A stretch of 64,000 bases of DNA from Embleya scabrispora (GCF_002024165.1 NZ_MWQN01000001.1:5332001-5396000), one strand, 5' to 3'. Shown: positions 34,644 to 43,712, counted from the first letter of the stretch. The notes: a model not told the origin generated them from the letters alone. Made by a program: numbers and translations.

Positions 34644-35444
34644 ATGAGCGAACCGCACGCCCTGGTCGAGCGGGACGGCCCCGTCCTGGTCATCACGATG
34701 AACCGCCCCGAGGCCCGCAACGCGGTCACCGGCGAGATGGTCGAGATCCTGGAGGCCGCCTGGGACGAGGTGAACGACAACCCCGAGATCCGGGTGGCCA
34801 TCCTCACCGGAGCCGGCGGCGCGTTCTGCGCCGGCGCCGACCTGAAGGCGATGAGCCGGCGCGCGCCCGGCGACGCGTTCAAGGGCGGCGAGGGCAGGCC
34901 GGCCATGGACATGTCCGTGATGAAGTGGTGTCTCAAGGGCTTCACCCTCACCAAGCCGTTGATCGCCGCCATCGAGGGCCCGGCCATCGCGGGCGGCACC
35001 GAGATCCTTCAGGCCACCGACATCCGGGTGGCCGGCGAGTCGGCCCGCTTCGGGGTTTCCGAGGTGCGCTGGGGTCTGTTCCCGCTCGGCGGGTCCGCCG
35101 TGCGCCTGCGCCGGCAGATTCCGTACACTGTCGCCGCCGACCTGCTGTTGACGGGCCGCCACATCAAGGCGCCCGAAGCCAAGGAGCTCGGTCTGATCGG
35201 GCATGTCGTACCCGACGGCGGCGCGTTGGGGAAGGCGAAGGAGATCGCCCACCAGATCGCCGCCAACGGTCCGCTCGCGGTTCAGGCGGTCCTGCGCGTT
35301 CTGCGTGAAACCGACCAGTTGACCGAGGAAGATGCGTTCAAGCTGGAATCGCAGATCGGAATGCGGGTATTCATGAGCGACGACGCCAAGATCGGTCCGC
35401 GAGCCTTCGCGGAGAAGAAGACCCCGGAGTTCAAGGGCACCTGA
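34644..35444 (+). CDS. Enoyl-CoA hydratase/isomerase family protein
   Basis: This 266-residue crotonase-fold enzyme has [15 protein letters not shown] and the oxyanion-hole region [14 protein letters not shown]. The second motif is [17 protein letters not shown], and [15 protein letters not shown] follows. In the second motif, the canonical catalytic Glu region of hydratases (GGGCELAL) is changed to GGTEILQ, which retains a Glu. It would hydrate the 2-enoyl-CoA produced by the dehydrogenases just upstream. The ATG at 34644 has TGGAGACG 10 nt upstream; the longer frame lies inside the preceding gene. It is the last gene of the operon and a hairpin terminator follows. Confidence 0.93.
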   Translation: MSEPHALVERDGPVLVITMNRPEARNAVTGEMVEILEAAWDEVNDNPEIRVAILTGAGGAFCAGADLKAMSRRAPGDAFKGGEGRPAMDMSVMKWCLKGFTLTKPLIAAIEGPAIAGGTEILQATDIRVAGESARFGVSEVRWGLFPLGGSAVRLRRQIPYTVAADLLLTGRHIKAPEAKELGLIGHVVPDGGALGKAKEIAHQIAANGPLAVQAVLRVLRETDQLTEEDAFKLESQIGMRVFMSDDAKIGPRAFAEKKTPEFKGT

Positions 35445-35473
35445 TGTGCCATCGGAAAACTTCGGCATGAAAC

Positions 35474-35513
35474 GGGCCCGCCGGGTCAGGGACGGCAATC
35501 CCCCGGCGGGTCC
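35474..35513 (+). terminator. Hairpin terminator after the acyl-CoA operon
   Basis: GGGCCCGCCGGG and CCCGGCGGGTCC pair (12 bp with one G-U) around a 16-nt loop, 30 nt past the hydratase stop and just beyond the end of the convergent kinase gene. Confidence 0.75.
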
Positions 35514-35536
35514 TCATCATCTCGACGCGTGTGCGC

Positions 35537-37210
35537 TCACGCGGGTTGCGTCGATCGACCGAAAAATTTCGGCGATGTCGCGGCCGGGCGCCGGGAGCGC
35601 ACCTCGCGGGCCGATTCGATCGCGGTCAGCAGAGCCAGCACGACCCAGAGCGCGATCATCAGGCCGCCGTTGCCCAGCGACGTGCACGACCAACCGGTCA
35701 GCGCCGCGAACAGCCAGAACGCGGCGACGTACACGGCAGGGGCGTCGCGTCGCCGCAGGAACGCGACCAGGAAGACCAGGGCGAGCAGCGCGAACGGCAC
35801 GATAGCGGTGAACTCCTCGCCGGTCGGGTCGGTCGCGCTCCAATGGTCGGAGTCGCCGTAGGCGGAGAACGGCTGCCGTCGGTAGCTTCGGCGGTAGGCC
35901 GGCGCGAACAGGGCGGCGGCCAACACCGCGAGCGGCCCCCACACCAGCACCACCGCCAGCCGCGCCGACCACAACAGCGCGACGGCGGCGAGCACCGCCG
36001 AGGCCAGACACAGGTAGTTGAACCCCTTGAACCCCTCGGGCCGGGTGCTCAGCCACGCGGCCGCCAGCATCGCGCCGCCCGCGACGGCGAGCAGACCGTC
36101 CGCGCCGAGCCGGAAGCGGACCGCCCAGGGGCCGCCGGAGCGCTGCGGCGCCGAGTCGACGGACGGCGGGAGATCGGGCCGCCACGGCGGCGGGCCGAGG
36201 TCGTATGGGGGCGGCGGGCCCGGGTCGGGCGGCCGGGCCCGCGTCGGCGCCGGTGTCGGCGGCGACATCGCAACGGGCGGCGGCCGGTCGGTGCCGGTGG
36301 TCGCGACCGGATCGGGGGTTCGCCCCGGCTGCCGGTCGGCGTTCGGGTTGTGGGCGGTGTCGGGGGCGGGCCTGCTCGCGGCCGACCGGCCCCGGACGTC
36401 CTCCAGCGCCGTGCGCAGCCGACTCGCGGTCGGAAACCTTTCGTCGGGGTGCTTGGCCAGCAGCCGCAACACCACCGCGTCCAACTCCTCGGGCACCTGC
36501 GGGCGCATCGCCGACGGCGGGGTGGGCGGCCTGGACAGGTGCTGGTGCATCACCGCGAACGGCGAATCGGCCAGGAACGGCGGCCGGCCGGTGAGCAATT
36601 CGTAGATCAGCGCGCCGAGCGAGTACAGGTCGGTGCGGGCGTCGACGTCGCGCCCCTCGATCTGCTCCGGGGACAGGTACGCGGGGGTGCCCACGGTCAT
36701 CCCGGTCGCGGTCAGCCGGGTGGTCGTCTCGGCGAGCACCTTGGCGATGCCGAAGTCGAGCACCTTCACCCCGCCCGTCGAGGTCAGCATGATGTTGGCG
36801 GGCTTCAGGTCGCGGTGCACCACGCCGTGGCCGTGGCTGTGCACGAGCGCGTCGGCGACGTCGTGGGCGATCGAGACGGTGCGGCCGATCGGCAGCGGGC
36901 CCTCGCGCAGGGCCTCGGCCAGCGTGCGACCGTCGACGAACTCCATCACCAGGAAGGGGATCGGCTCGGCGCCGGTGGTGTCCTCGCCGACGTCGTACAG
37001 CGTGGCGACGCCCGGGTGGGACAGGCCGGCGACGGTGCGCGCCTCGCGCCGGAACCGGTCCCGGAACTCCTGCTGCCGGGTCAGCTCGACGGGCAACACC
37101 TTGACCGCGACGGTGCGGCCCAGTTCGCGGTCGACGCCGCGCCAGACCACGCCCATCCCGCCGTGCCCGACCGACTCCAGCAATTCGTATCTGCCACCCA
37201 GAACGCGCAT
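35537..37210 (-). CDS. Transmembrane Ser/Thr protein kinase (PknB/Hanks type)
   Basis: This 557-residue eukaryotic-type kinase has all key motifs: the glycine loop VGHGGMGVVW (about 12-21), the VAIK-type Lys in VAVKVLP, HRDLKPANIML, DFGIAKV and the APE-like TPAYLSPEQ. A Pro-rich linker (about 280-345) joins the kinase to a C-terminal membrane domain with about six hydrophobic segments (for example ALLALVFLVAFL). There are no PASTA repeats, so the sensor is the membrane domain itself. The start ATG at 37210 (MRVLGGRYELLE) is the family N-terminus. It is divergent from the acyl-CoA ligase and convergent with the acyl-CoA operon; a link to their regulation is possible but speculative. Confidence 0.93.
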   Translation of the reverse strand: MRVLGGRYELLESVGHGGMGVVWRGVDRELGRTVAVKVLPVELTRQQEFRDRFRREARTVAGLSHPGVATLYDVGEDTTGAEPIPFLVMEFVDGRTLAEALREGPLPIGRTVSIAHDVADALVHSHGHGVVHRDLKPANIMLTSTGGVKVLDFGIAKVLAETTTRLTATGMTVGTPAYLSPEQIEGRDVDARTDLYSLGALIYELLTGRPPFLADSPFAVMHQHLSRPPTPPSAMRPQVPEELDAVVLRLLAKHPDERFPTASRLRTALEDVRGRSAASRPAPDTAHNPNADRQPGRTPDPVATTGTDRPPPVAMSPPTPAPTRARPPDPGPPPPYDLGPPPWRPDLPPSVDSAPQRSGGPWAVRFRLGADGLLAVAGGAMLAAAWLSTRPEGFKGFNYLCLASAVLAAVALLWSARLAVVLVWGPLAVLAAALFAPAYRRSYRRQPFSAYGDSDHWSATDPTGEEFTAIVPFALLALVFLVAFLRRRDAPAVYVAAFWLFAALTGWSCTSLGNGGLMIALWVVLALLTAIESAREVRSRRPAATSPKFFGRSTQPA

Positions 37211-37480
37211 GTCTCCCCCGGAGTTCGGTCGTGGATCGTGCCTGGCCGGGCAAGTCCGGAGCAACCGGCTGTTCGGGGACATATGCCGGGCCTTCGTGGC
37301 GAGAAAGTACCGCCGCGCGGGCAGGTTCCGACAGCGCTTTGCCGGAACGTGGCGCGGCTATTCTTTTGATCGAGTCAAGGGTAAGTTGGCCCGACCCTGC
37401 CTCCGACCGGATGGGATCCCCGCCTCGGCCCCGGATCCCCGGTGTCGGGAGCATCCGTACATCCGCCGTGGGAGCCGACC

Positions 37481-39103
37481 ATGACGTCCGTCAGCCCGTC
37501 GTTCAACCTCGCCGACCTGTTCGAGATCGTGGTGGACGCGATCCCCGACCGCACCGCGATGATCGCGGGCGAGGTACGCCTGACGTACCGGCAACTGGAC
37601 GAGCGGGCCAACCGGGTCGCGCACCACCTGCTCGGGGCCGGGATCGAGCCGGGGGACTTCGTCGGGATCCACGCGTGGAACCGCGCGGAGTGGGTCGAGG
37701 CGATGATCGGCTGCCACAAGGCGCGGGCGGTGCCGATCAACATCAACTACCGCTACGTCGAGGCCGAACTGCGCTACCTGTACGAGAACTCGGGCATGGT
37801 CGCGGTGATCGCCGAGCGCTCGTTCGCCGGCGCGACCGCGGCGATCCGGGCCGACTTCCCCACGCTGCGGCACGTGGTGATCCTCGAGGACGGCGCGACC
37901 GAACCGGCCGAGGACACCGTGGGCTACGAGGACGCGCTCGCGGCGGCCTCGCCCGCACGCGGCTTCGGCGCGCGCAGCGACGACGACCTGTACGGCCTGT
38001 ACACCGGCGGCACCACCGGGATGCCCAAGTGTGTGCTGTGGCGCGGCGAGGACATCTTCTTCGCCGCCCTCCAGGCCGGGCGCGGCGCCCGGCCGAAGCT
38101 GCGCACGCCGGACGAACTCGCGCGGACGGTGCGCGAGTCGGCCGGAATGACCACGCTCGGCCTGGCGCCGATGATGCACGGCGGCGGGCAGTGGTCGATG
38201 TGGAACACCTTCTACATGGGCAACACGTTCCTGATGTGGACCGGGCGCGCCTTCGAGGCGGACGCGGTGATGGCGCTGGCGTCCCGGGAGAAGGCGCTGT
38301 CGATGGCCGTGGTCGGCGACGGCATGGGCCGGCCCCTCGCGGACTGGTTGGCGGCCAACCCCGACACCTACGACCTGTCCGCGCTCAAGGCGATCAGCAA
38401 CGGCGGGGCGCCGATGAGCGCGGCGGTGCGGACCGCGCTCGAACAGGCCGGGATGTTCGTGATCGACAGCTTCGGCGCGTCGGAGACCGGCGCCGCCATG
38501 CGGCAGACCGGTGCGCCGGGCACGGCCACCCGGTTCGCCTCCTCGGAGACCACGACGGTCCTGGACGATCGCCTGGTGCCGGTCGAGCCGGGCTCGGGCG
38601 ACGTGGGCCGACTGGCCGTCGGCGGGCACATCCCGCTCGGGTATCACGGCGACGACGAGAAGACGCGGGCCACGTTCGTGCGGGACGCGAACGGGCGGCG
38701 CTGGGTACTGCCGGGCGACTACGCCCAGTTGGACAAGGACGGCAGCATCCTGCTGCTCGGGCGGGGCAGCGCGACCATCAACACCGGTGGCGAGAAGGTG
38801 TACCCGGACGAGGTGGAGGACGCGCTGAAGTCGCACGCGGACGTGTTCGACGCGGTCGTGGTCGGTGTCCCCGACCCGCGCTTCGGCCAGGCGGTCACCG
38901 CGCTCGTGGTGCTGCGCGAGGGCACCGACCCGGGAGCGGAGGCGATCACCGCGCACGCCCGGACCCGGATCGCCGGCTACAAGACGCCCAAGCGCATCCA
39001 CTTCGTCGAGTCGATCCCGCGCACGGCGGCGGGCAAGGTGGACCTGCGGGCGGCCAAGGCGCGGGCTGAGGAGTTGTCGCAGTCGGCGCGGCCGGGCGGC
39101 TGA
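37481..39103 (+). CDS. Acyl-CoA synthetase (AMP-forming)
   Basis: This 540-residue ANL-superfamily ligase activates a carboxylic acid to its CoA thioester via an acyl-adenylate. The P-loop-like motif is YTGGTTGMPK, then MMHGGGQW, the acyl-binding region SNGGAPMSAAVRTAL and FGASETG (A5). The C-terminal domain follows with GRGSATINTGGEKVYPDEVE (A8 hinge) and the catalytic Lys in PRTAAGKVDLR. The ATG at 37481 is right for family length. Its position next to FadE and hydratase genes suggests it supplies their substrate. It resembles actinobacterial FadD-type enzymes for branched or steroid-derived acids more than medium-chain ligases. Confidence 0.93.
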   Translation: MTSVSPSFNLADLFEIVVDAIPDRTAMIAGEVRLTYRQLDERANRVAHHLLGAGIEPGDFVGIHAWNRAEWVEAMIGCHKARAVPININYRYVEAELRYLYENSGMVAVIAERSFAGATAAIRADFPTLRHVVILEDGATEPAEDTVGYEDALAAASPARGFGARSDDDLYGLYTGGTTGMPKCVLWRGEDIFFAALQAGRGARPKLRTPDELARTVRESAGMTTLGLAPMMHGGGQWSMWNTFYMGNTFLMWTGRAFEADAVMALASREKALSMAVVGDGMGRPLADWLAANPDTYDLSALKAISNGGAPMSAAVRTALEQAGMFVIDSFGASETGAAMRQTGAPGTATRFASSETTTVLDDRLVPVEPGSGDVGRLAVGGHIPLGYHGDDEKTRATFVRDANGRRWVLPGDYAQLDKDGSILLLGRGSATINTGGEKVYPDEVEDALKSHADVFDAVVVGVPDPRFGQAVTALVVLREGTDPGAEAITAHARTRIAGYKTPKRIHFVESIPRTAAGKVDLRAAKARAEELSQSARPGG

Positions 39104-39125
39104 GTGCGGCGGCGTCGGGGCCGGC

Positions 39126-40448
39126 TCAACCGAGCACCTGGGTGAGGGTGTGGATCAGCAGGCCGACCAGCGCGCCGACGACGGTGCCGTTGATCCGGAT
39201 GAACTGGAGGTCGCGGCCGACGTTGATCTCGATCTTGCGGCTGGTCTCCTTGGGATCCCAGGCGCCGACGGTGTCGGTGATCAGCGCGGTGATCTCGTCG
39301 CGGTAGGTGGTCACCACGTAGGCGGCGGCCTGCTCGATCCAACGGTCGGCCTTGCCGCGCACGCGCGGGTCCTCGGCGAGCCGGGTCGCCAGTGCACGGA
39401 TCGCGTCCGTGGCCCGGTTGCGCAGCGCGCTGTCGGGGTCCTCGGTGGCCTCGACGAGCATCGCCCGGGCGGCGCCCCACACCGACGCGATCAGGTCCTG
39501 CACGGCCGGGTGCGCGATGGTGCGGTCGCGCAGGCGCTCTATCTGGGCGATCATCGCCGGGTCGTGCCGGAGGTCGCGGGCCACGTCGGCGAGGAAGGTG
39601 TCCACGGCGAGTCGGGCCGAGTGCTCCGGGTCGTCGCGCACCGCGCCCGCGAAGCGCACGAGTTCGCGGTGCACCTTGTTGGCGATCTGCCGGTCCAGGA
39701 AGCGCGGGGACCAGCCGGGGGACTCCTCGCTGACCACGCGCAGCACGGCCTCGCGATGCGTCTCCAGCCAGTCGTGCGCCTTGGTCGCCACCAGGTCGAC
39801 CAGGCCGTGGTGCGCGCCGTCGCGCACGAGCCGGTCGAGCAGTTCGCCGATCGGCTGGGCCACGGCCTGGGCGGAGACCCGACGGGTGATCGCCTGGCCG
39901 AACACGTTCTGCACGTCCTCGTCGCGCAGCACGGTCAGCGCGGCGCGGGCGAGCGCGCCCAATTGCTCGGTGACCCGTTCGGCGTGTCCGGGGGCGGCCA
40001 GCCAGGTGCCGGCGCGCCGGGAGACCTCCATGCGGGCCAGGCGCTGCCGCACCACCGCGTCGGAGAGGAAGTTCTCGCCGACGAACTCGCCGAGGTTGCG
40101 CCCGAGGGCGTCCTTGCGGGTCGGGATGATCGCGGTGTGCGGGATCGGCAGCCCGAGCGGGCGCCGGAACAGCGCGGTCACCGCGAACCAGTCGGCCATC
40201 GCGCCGACCATTCCGGCCTCCGCCGCCGCCTGTACATACCCGGCCCACGCCCCGGCCCCGCGAGCCTCGGCCCACCGCGCCAGCACGAACAACACGACGG
40301 CGAACACCAAAAACCCGGTGGCGATCACCTTCATCCGCCGCACCCCACGCAACTTCTCCACCTCGGCGGCGGTGCGACCGGCGCCGACGACGGGTCGAGA
40401 ACGTGGGGCCGGGGCCACGGGTTCGGCCAGATCTTCCATGAGGGTCAT
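39126..40448 (-). CDS. DUF445 family membrane-associated protein
   Basis: This protein of about 440 residues belongs to the DUF445/YheB-like family. An N-terminal hydrophobic segment (VIATGFLVFAVVLFVLARW) is followed by the family signature GMVGAMADWFAVTALFRRPLGLPIPHT and DALGRNLGEFVGENFLS. A long helical region comes next, then a C-terminal segment INGTVVGALVGLLIHTLTQV that is probably also membrane-inserted. I chose the ATG at 40448 (MTLMEDLAEP); the extension upstream lacks support. The molecular function of DUF445 is unknown. It is convergent with the acyl-CoA ligase, only 22 nt away. Confidence 0.9.
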   Translation of the reverse strand: MTLMEDLAEPVAPAPRSRPVVGAGRTAAEVEKLRGVRRMKVIATGFLVFAVVLFVLARWAEARGAGAWAGYVQAAAEAGMVGAMADWFAVTALFRRPLGLPIPHTAIIPTRKDALGRNLGEFVGENFLSDAVVRQRLARMEVSRRAGTWLAAPGHAERVTEQLGALARAALTVLRDEDVQNVFGQAITRRVSAQAVAQPIGELLDRLVRDGAHHGLVDLVATKAHDWLETHREAVLRVVSEESPGWSPRFLDRQIANKVHRELVRFAGAVRDDPEHSARLAVDTFLADVARDLRHDPAMIAQIERLRDRTIAHPAVQDLIASVWGAARAMLVEATEDPDSALRNRATDAIRALATRLAEDPRVRGKADRWIEQAAAYVVTTYRDEITALITDTVGAWDPKETSRKIEINVGRDLQFIRINGTVVGALVGLLIHTLTQVLG

Positions 40449-40553
40449 TGTGAAGATCTGCCCACCCGAAAACCCCCCACGACACCACCCCACCAGGTGG
40501 CCCTCCTCACGCCCCCCGACAAGATCGCCACGGCCAAGCGCTTCTTCTGGACG

Positions 40554-40575
40554 AATATAAGCCAGGCGTTATATT
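40554..40575 (+). promoter_or_regulatory. AT-rich operator-like palindrome
   Basis: AATATAA-8nt-TTATATT is a perfect 7-bp dyad with central GCCAGGCG, about 67 nt before the XRE-type gene. In this very GC-rich DNA such an AT palindrome is conspicuous. It may be both the core promoter and the autoregulatory operator of the antitoxin-like repressor. Confidence 0.55.
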
Positions 40576-40641
40576 TGACGCGTGATTCGCTCGCGGAAGC
40601 CCGATATCAGCGGTACCGCGAGGAGCAAAGGAGCAACGATC

Positions 40642-40971
40642 ATGAGTCCCGCACGGCGCTGGCAGGACGTCAAGGCCGATGCCCACCGAGTCAACCCGGT
40701 TTTGGCCGATCCCGGGGTCCAGTCGCGGGCCCGGGCCGAACTGGACGCCTACGTCGTCGGCTTCCGCCTCAAGGAACTGCGCAAGTCCCTGGGTCGGACA
40801 CAGGCCGAGGTGGCGGCGATTCTCGGCGTGTCCCAAGCGCGCGTGTCCCAGATCGAGACCGGCGACCTCGAGGCCATGGAGCTGGAGACATTGCGCTCGT
40901 ACGCGGCCGCGTTGGGTGGTCGGCTCGACGTCACCGTCAGCATCGGCGACACGTCCTTCCGGGTGGCCTGA
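40642..40971 (+). CDS. XRE-family HTH protein (HigA-like antitoxin or repressor)
   Basis: This 109-residue DNA-binding protein has the helix-turn-helix GRTQAEVAAILGVSQARVSQIETG (about residues 51-74; the recognition helix is within SQARVSQIE). An N-terminal helical segment (WQDVKADAHRVNPVLADPGV) and ending ALGGRLDVTVSIGDTSFRVA match HigA/RelB-type antitoxins of mycobacteria and streptomycetes. Such proteins normally follow a RelE/HigB toxin, but no toxin gene or recognisable fragment lies upstream. The ATG has AAAGGAG 9 nt upstream. A strong hairpin follows the stop. Confidence 0.88.
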   Translation: MSPARRWQDVKADAHRVNPVLADPGVQSRARAELDAYVVGFRLKELRKSLGRTQAEVAAILGVSQARVSQIETGDLEAMELETLRSYAAALGGRLDVTVSIGDTSFRVA

Positions 40972-40976
40972 CCGGT

Positions 40977-41020
40977 ATCCCGTCGACGGGCCATCAGCCG
41001 GTGCGGCCCGTCGACGGGAT
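40977..41020 (+). terminator. Perfect 16-bp hairpin terminator
   Basis: ATCCCGTCGACGGGCC (40977-40992) and its exact complement (41005-41020) enclose a 12-nt loop. It starts 6 nt after the stop of the XRE gene and separates it from the convergent TetR gene. Confidence 0.85.
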
Positions 41021-41094
41021 GCGCGTGGCTCGGTTCTCGGGGTCCGGACCGCTCTGTGTGGATCGCTCGTCGATGGGTGAGCGGTGGGGCGGGG

Positions 41095-41835
41095 TCAGGT
41101 TCGGCGGGCCGGGGTGGTGAGGATGCCGTTGAGGAGGACTTCTATTGCCCAGGCGTCGCGTTCGTCGCCGGAGCCTTCGGTGAGGGTGGGGCGCATGGCG
41201 ACCAGGTGGGGGTATGCGGTCGCGGACAGGCGGGCGAAGGTTTCGTTCATGCCGGCCACCGCGCTCTCCTCCGTCTGGCCCTGTTCGCCCTTGGCGGCGT
41301 AGGCGGACTGTTCGGTCGCGGCGGCGGTGATGTAGAGGTTGATCAAATCCAGGGCGAGCGAGCGGGTGAGGTCGTCGATGCCCGCGCCGGCGAGCAGGCC
41401 CAGGATCGTTTCGGCCAGGGCCAGCGCGTTGGGGCCGGTCGGGACGTCGCCCAGGGCCACCGACGCGATGCCGCGCCGGTTGCCGAGGACGGTGACGGCG
41501 TCGCCGATCAGGGTGGTCAGCTCCGCCCGCCAGTGCGGCACGGGCGCGCCGACCGGGCCGACGGCGGGCAGCGGGATCTCGCCCACCACCCGGTCGTAGA
41601 CCAGCGCCAGCAGTTCGTCCCGGTTCGCCACATAGACGTACAGCGACGCCGCGCCCGTGTCGAGCGCCTGGGCGACCCGCCGCATGGTCACCGCCTCCAG
41701 CCCGTCCGCGTCCAGGATCGCGAGCGCGGCGGACACGAGCGCGTCGGCGCTGAGCGCGGCCTTGGCCGGGCGGGTGCGGCGGCTGACCGGGGCGGCGGGG
41801 GCGGACCGTCGAGGTGCGCCGGGAGGGTTCGACAT
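41095..41835 (-). CDS. TetR-family transcriptional regulator
   Basis: This 246-residue repressor has an N-terminal HTH, LVSAALAILDADGLEAVTMRR, then VAQALDTGAASLYVYVANRDEL, with the characteristic LYxYxxNRDEL end. The ligand-binding helical domain covers the rest. The ATG at 41835 fits a typical disordered N-terminus rich in Pro/Ala/Arg. It is transcribed away from the NAD(P)-binding gene at 41970, with palindromic candidate operators between them. It probably represses itself and that gene. Confidence 0.93.
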   Translation of the reverse strand: MSNPPGAPRRSAPAAPVSRRTRPAKAALSADALVSAALAILDADGLEAVTMRRVAQALDTGAASLYVYVANRDELLALVYDRVVGEIPLPAVGPVGAPVPHWRAELTTLIGDAVTVLGNRRGIASVALGDVPTGPNALALAETILGLLAGAGIDDLTRSLALDLINLYITAAATEQSAYAAKGEQGQTEESAVAGMNETFARLSATAYPHLVAMRPTLTEGSGDERDAWAIEVLLNGILTTPARRT

Positions 41836-41858
41836 GGTCCGAGCATAACGCCTTGACG

Positions 41859-41894
41859 GAACGCCGTTCGGAACGTACGTTGTTCGTAACGAAC
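41859..41894. promoter_or_regulatory. Candidate TetR operator cluster
   Basis: GAACGCCGTTC (41859-41869) and the perfect palindrome GTTCGTAACGAAC (41882-41894), with GAACACCGTTC overlapping just after, lie in the 134-nt divergent promoter between the TetR gene and the NAD(P)-binding gene. They share GAAC/GTTC half-sites. TTGACG (41853-41858) may be a -35 box. Confidence 0.55.
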
Positions 41895-41969
41895 ACCGTT
41901 CGGAGCGCGCAGGCCCCGGTCGACGCGCCACGACGGCCCATGCATACGTACGCAAGGACATCGATCCCC

Positions 41970-42827
41970 ATGACCACCCTCGTCACCGGCGCCCGCGGCA
42001 GTGTCGCCCGCGGCGTCGTCACCCGCCTCCTCGCCGCCGGCCGCGACGTCCGGATCGCGAGCAGCGACCCGACCGCCCTCGACCCGGCCCCCGGCGTCGA
42101 AGCCGTCCGGTTGTCGCTGGCCGAGCCCGCCGCCGACGCCGCCGCCGCGCTGCGCGACGTGCACAGCGTCTTCCTCTATGCCGAGGCCGCCGGCATCGCC
42201 GACTTCCTGGCGGCCGCCCGTGCCGCCGGAGTCCGGCACATCGTGCTGCTGTCCTCGGCAGCGGCCGCCGCGCCCGACCCCGCCGCCAACCCGCTCGCCG
42301 CGAGCCACCACGCGGTCGAGGTCGCCGTCGCCGAATCCGGCCTCCCGTACACGGTGTTGCGCCCCGGCGCGTTCGCCGGCAACACGATCGGCTGGAAATA
42401 CCGGCTGCTCGGCGCCGACAGCATCCAACTCCCTTATCCCGACGCCCAGCTGGCCCCCATCCACGAGGACGACATCGCCGACGTCGCCGCCGCCGTGCTG
42501 TTGACCGGCGACCGCCTCGGCGAGACGCTCGACCTCAACGGCCCCGAATCGATGTCCTTCGCCGACCAGATCGCGATCCTGTCCGATGTCCTCGGCCACG
42601 AGCTGCCGTTCGTCGAGGTGAGCCGCGAGGAGGCGCTGGCGGATCTGACCCGACACATGAACGAGGGCTACGCCAACGCCCTCCTCGACCTGTGGCAGCA
42701 CTCCGTCGACCCCGAGCCCGTCTCCGGCACCACGGAGGCGATCACCGGCCGGCCCGGGCGCAGCTTCCGCGCCTGGGCCCTGGACCACCGCGAGGACTTC
42801 GCCGGACTTGCCGCCCCGCGCGGGTAA
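41970..42827 (+). CDS. NAD(P)H-binding (NmrA-like atypical SDR) protein
   Basis: This 285-residue atypical SDR has the glycine motif TGARGSVARGVVTRLLAAG (about 5-23), VRHIVLLSSAAAA (end of strand 4), LPYTVLRPGAFAGN and IHEDDIADVAAAVLL. This pattern matches NmrA/azoreductase-like nucleotide-sensing or reductase proteins. No YxxxK catalytic pair is visible, so it may be a redox sensor or a weak oxidoreductase. The ATG at 41970 has AAGGA about 12 nt upstream. It is divergent from the TetR gene and is likely its main target. Confidence 0.9.
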   Translation: MTTLVTGARGSVARGVVTRLLAAGRDVRIASSDPTALDPAPGVEAVRLSLAEPAADAAAALRDVHSVFLYAEAAGIADFLAAARAAGVRHIVLLSSAAAAAPDPAANPLAASHHAVEVAVAESGLPYTVLRPGAFAGNTIGWKYRLLGADSIQLPYPDAQLAPIHEDDIADVAAAVLLTGDRLGETLDLNGPESMSFADQIAILSDVLGHELPFVEVSREEALADLTRHMNEGYANALLDLWQHSVDPEPVSGTTEAITGRPGRSFRAWALDHREDFAGLAAPRG

Positions 42828-42991
42828 GTCCCCCGCACACAGGCCGACATGGGCCGAACCCGCCGGTCGGACGGACATTCCGCCCGACCGGTGCACGCTT
42901 TGGTGGGGTTCTCACTCCCGCGTTCCCCACGGGGCCTCCGTGCTGTCTACCCTGCTGTCCAGACCGGCCGTTTACCGAACTCTGGACGCAC

Positions 42992-43669
42992 ATGACCGTC
43001 GCGCTTCACACCGGCGCGGGTGCCGCAATCGAGGTACGCCGCGCACTCCAGGCTGATGAAGCCAGGGACGTGCCCGCCCATACGTGGGTCGGCCCGATCG
43101 TCCGGGTCCGCCCGCAGGGCGAACGGCACTACGAGGACGTCGCGTACATCGACGCGGCGCCCACCGACGGCATGGGCAGCTCCCCTTCGCGGCATCTGGT
43201 CCTGTGGGCCGACCGCGCCCGCCGACAGCGGATCGCCGCGGTGGGGACCTACTCCGCCGCACCCGACTACGCGGTCTACAGCATCACCGGACCGGCCGGG
43301 GAGCACCTGGCGACGGTGCACCGCGAGCAGGGCAGCATTCGCCGACTGCGCCGCACGTCCTGGACGATCCGCCCGGCCGAGGGCCCGACGCTGCACGCGG
43401 CCAAGGGCACCACGTTCGGCTGGATCGCGTGGTGGGCGCTGTCCCCGCTGTGGGGGCTGATGACGGCGGTGGCCGTACTGGGCGGAAAGGCGCCGAGGTT
43501 GCCGCTGCGCACCATCTGGCGCCACGACGGCAGGCGCGTCTTCGAATACCTGGGCAGCATGGGCACCACGGACTCCTACGAGTTGCCGCCGGGTCGGGCC
43601 GACTGCCGGATACTCCTGGCCCTCGCGGCCCTGCACAACAGCCACCCGGGCTGGTACGACCGCCTGTAG
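42992..43669 (+). CDS. Hypothetical protein with one hydrophobic segment
   Basis: I recognise no family in this 225-residue protein. The N-terminal half is beta-rich with RHLVLWADRARRQRIAAVGTY and VYSITGPAGEHLATVHREQG, resembling tubby-like/scramblase-type folds only loosely. A hydrophobic stretch (TFGWIAWWALSPLWGLMTAV, about 140-165) may insert in the membrane. It ends CRILLALAALHNSHPGWYDRL. The ATG at 42992 is chosen; upstream is low-complexity. It stands alone between convergent and parallel neighbours. Confidence 0.65.
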   Translation: MTVALHTGAGAAIEVRRALQADEARDVPAHTWVGPIVRVRPQGERHYEDVAYIDAAPTDGMGSSPSRHLVLWADRARRQRIAAVGTYSAAPDYAVYSITGPAGEHLATVHREQGSIRRLRRTSWTIRPAEGPTLHAAKGTTFGWIAWWALSPLWGLMTAVAVLGGKAPRLPLRTIWRHDGRRVFEYLGSMGTTDSYELPPGRADCRILLALAALHNSHPGWYDRL

Positions 43670-43712
43670 CGCGTGTGCCGGTACGGTCGCGACCGCTGCG
43701 GCCGGACCGGGC

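Noticed and set aside
29678-34999. A 1773-codon open frame on the minus strand across the acyl-CoA dehydrogenase genes
   Set aside because: It is antisense to four clearly coding genes and is open only because of GC-rich codon usage; its composition is His/Arg/Gly/Asp-rich.
40500-40641. Possible RelE/HigB toxin remnant upstream of the XRE gene
   Set aside because: All three plus-strand frames were read; none shows RelE-like residues, so only the operator-like palindrome was kept.
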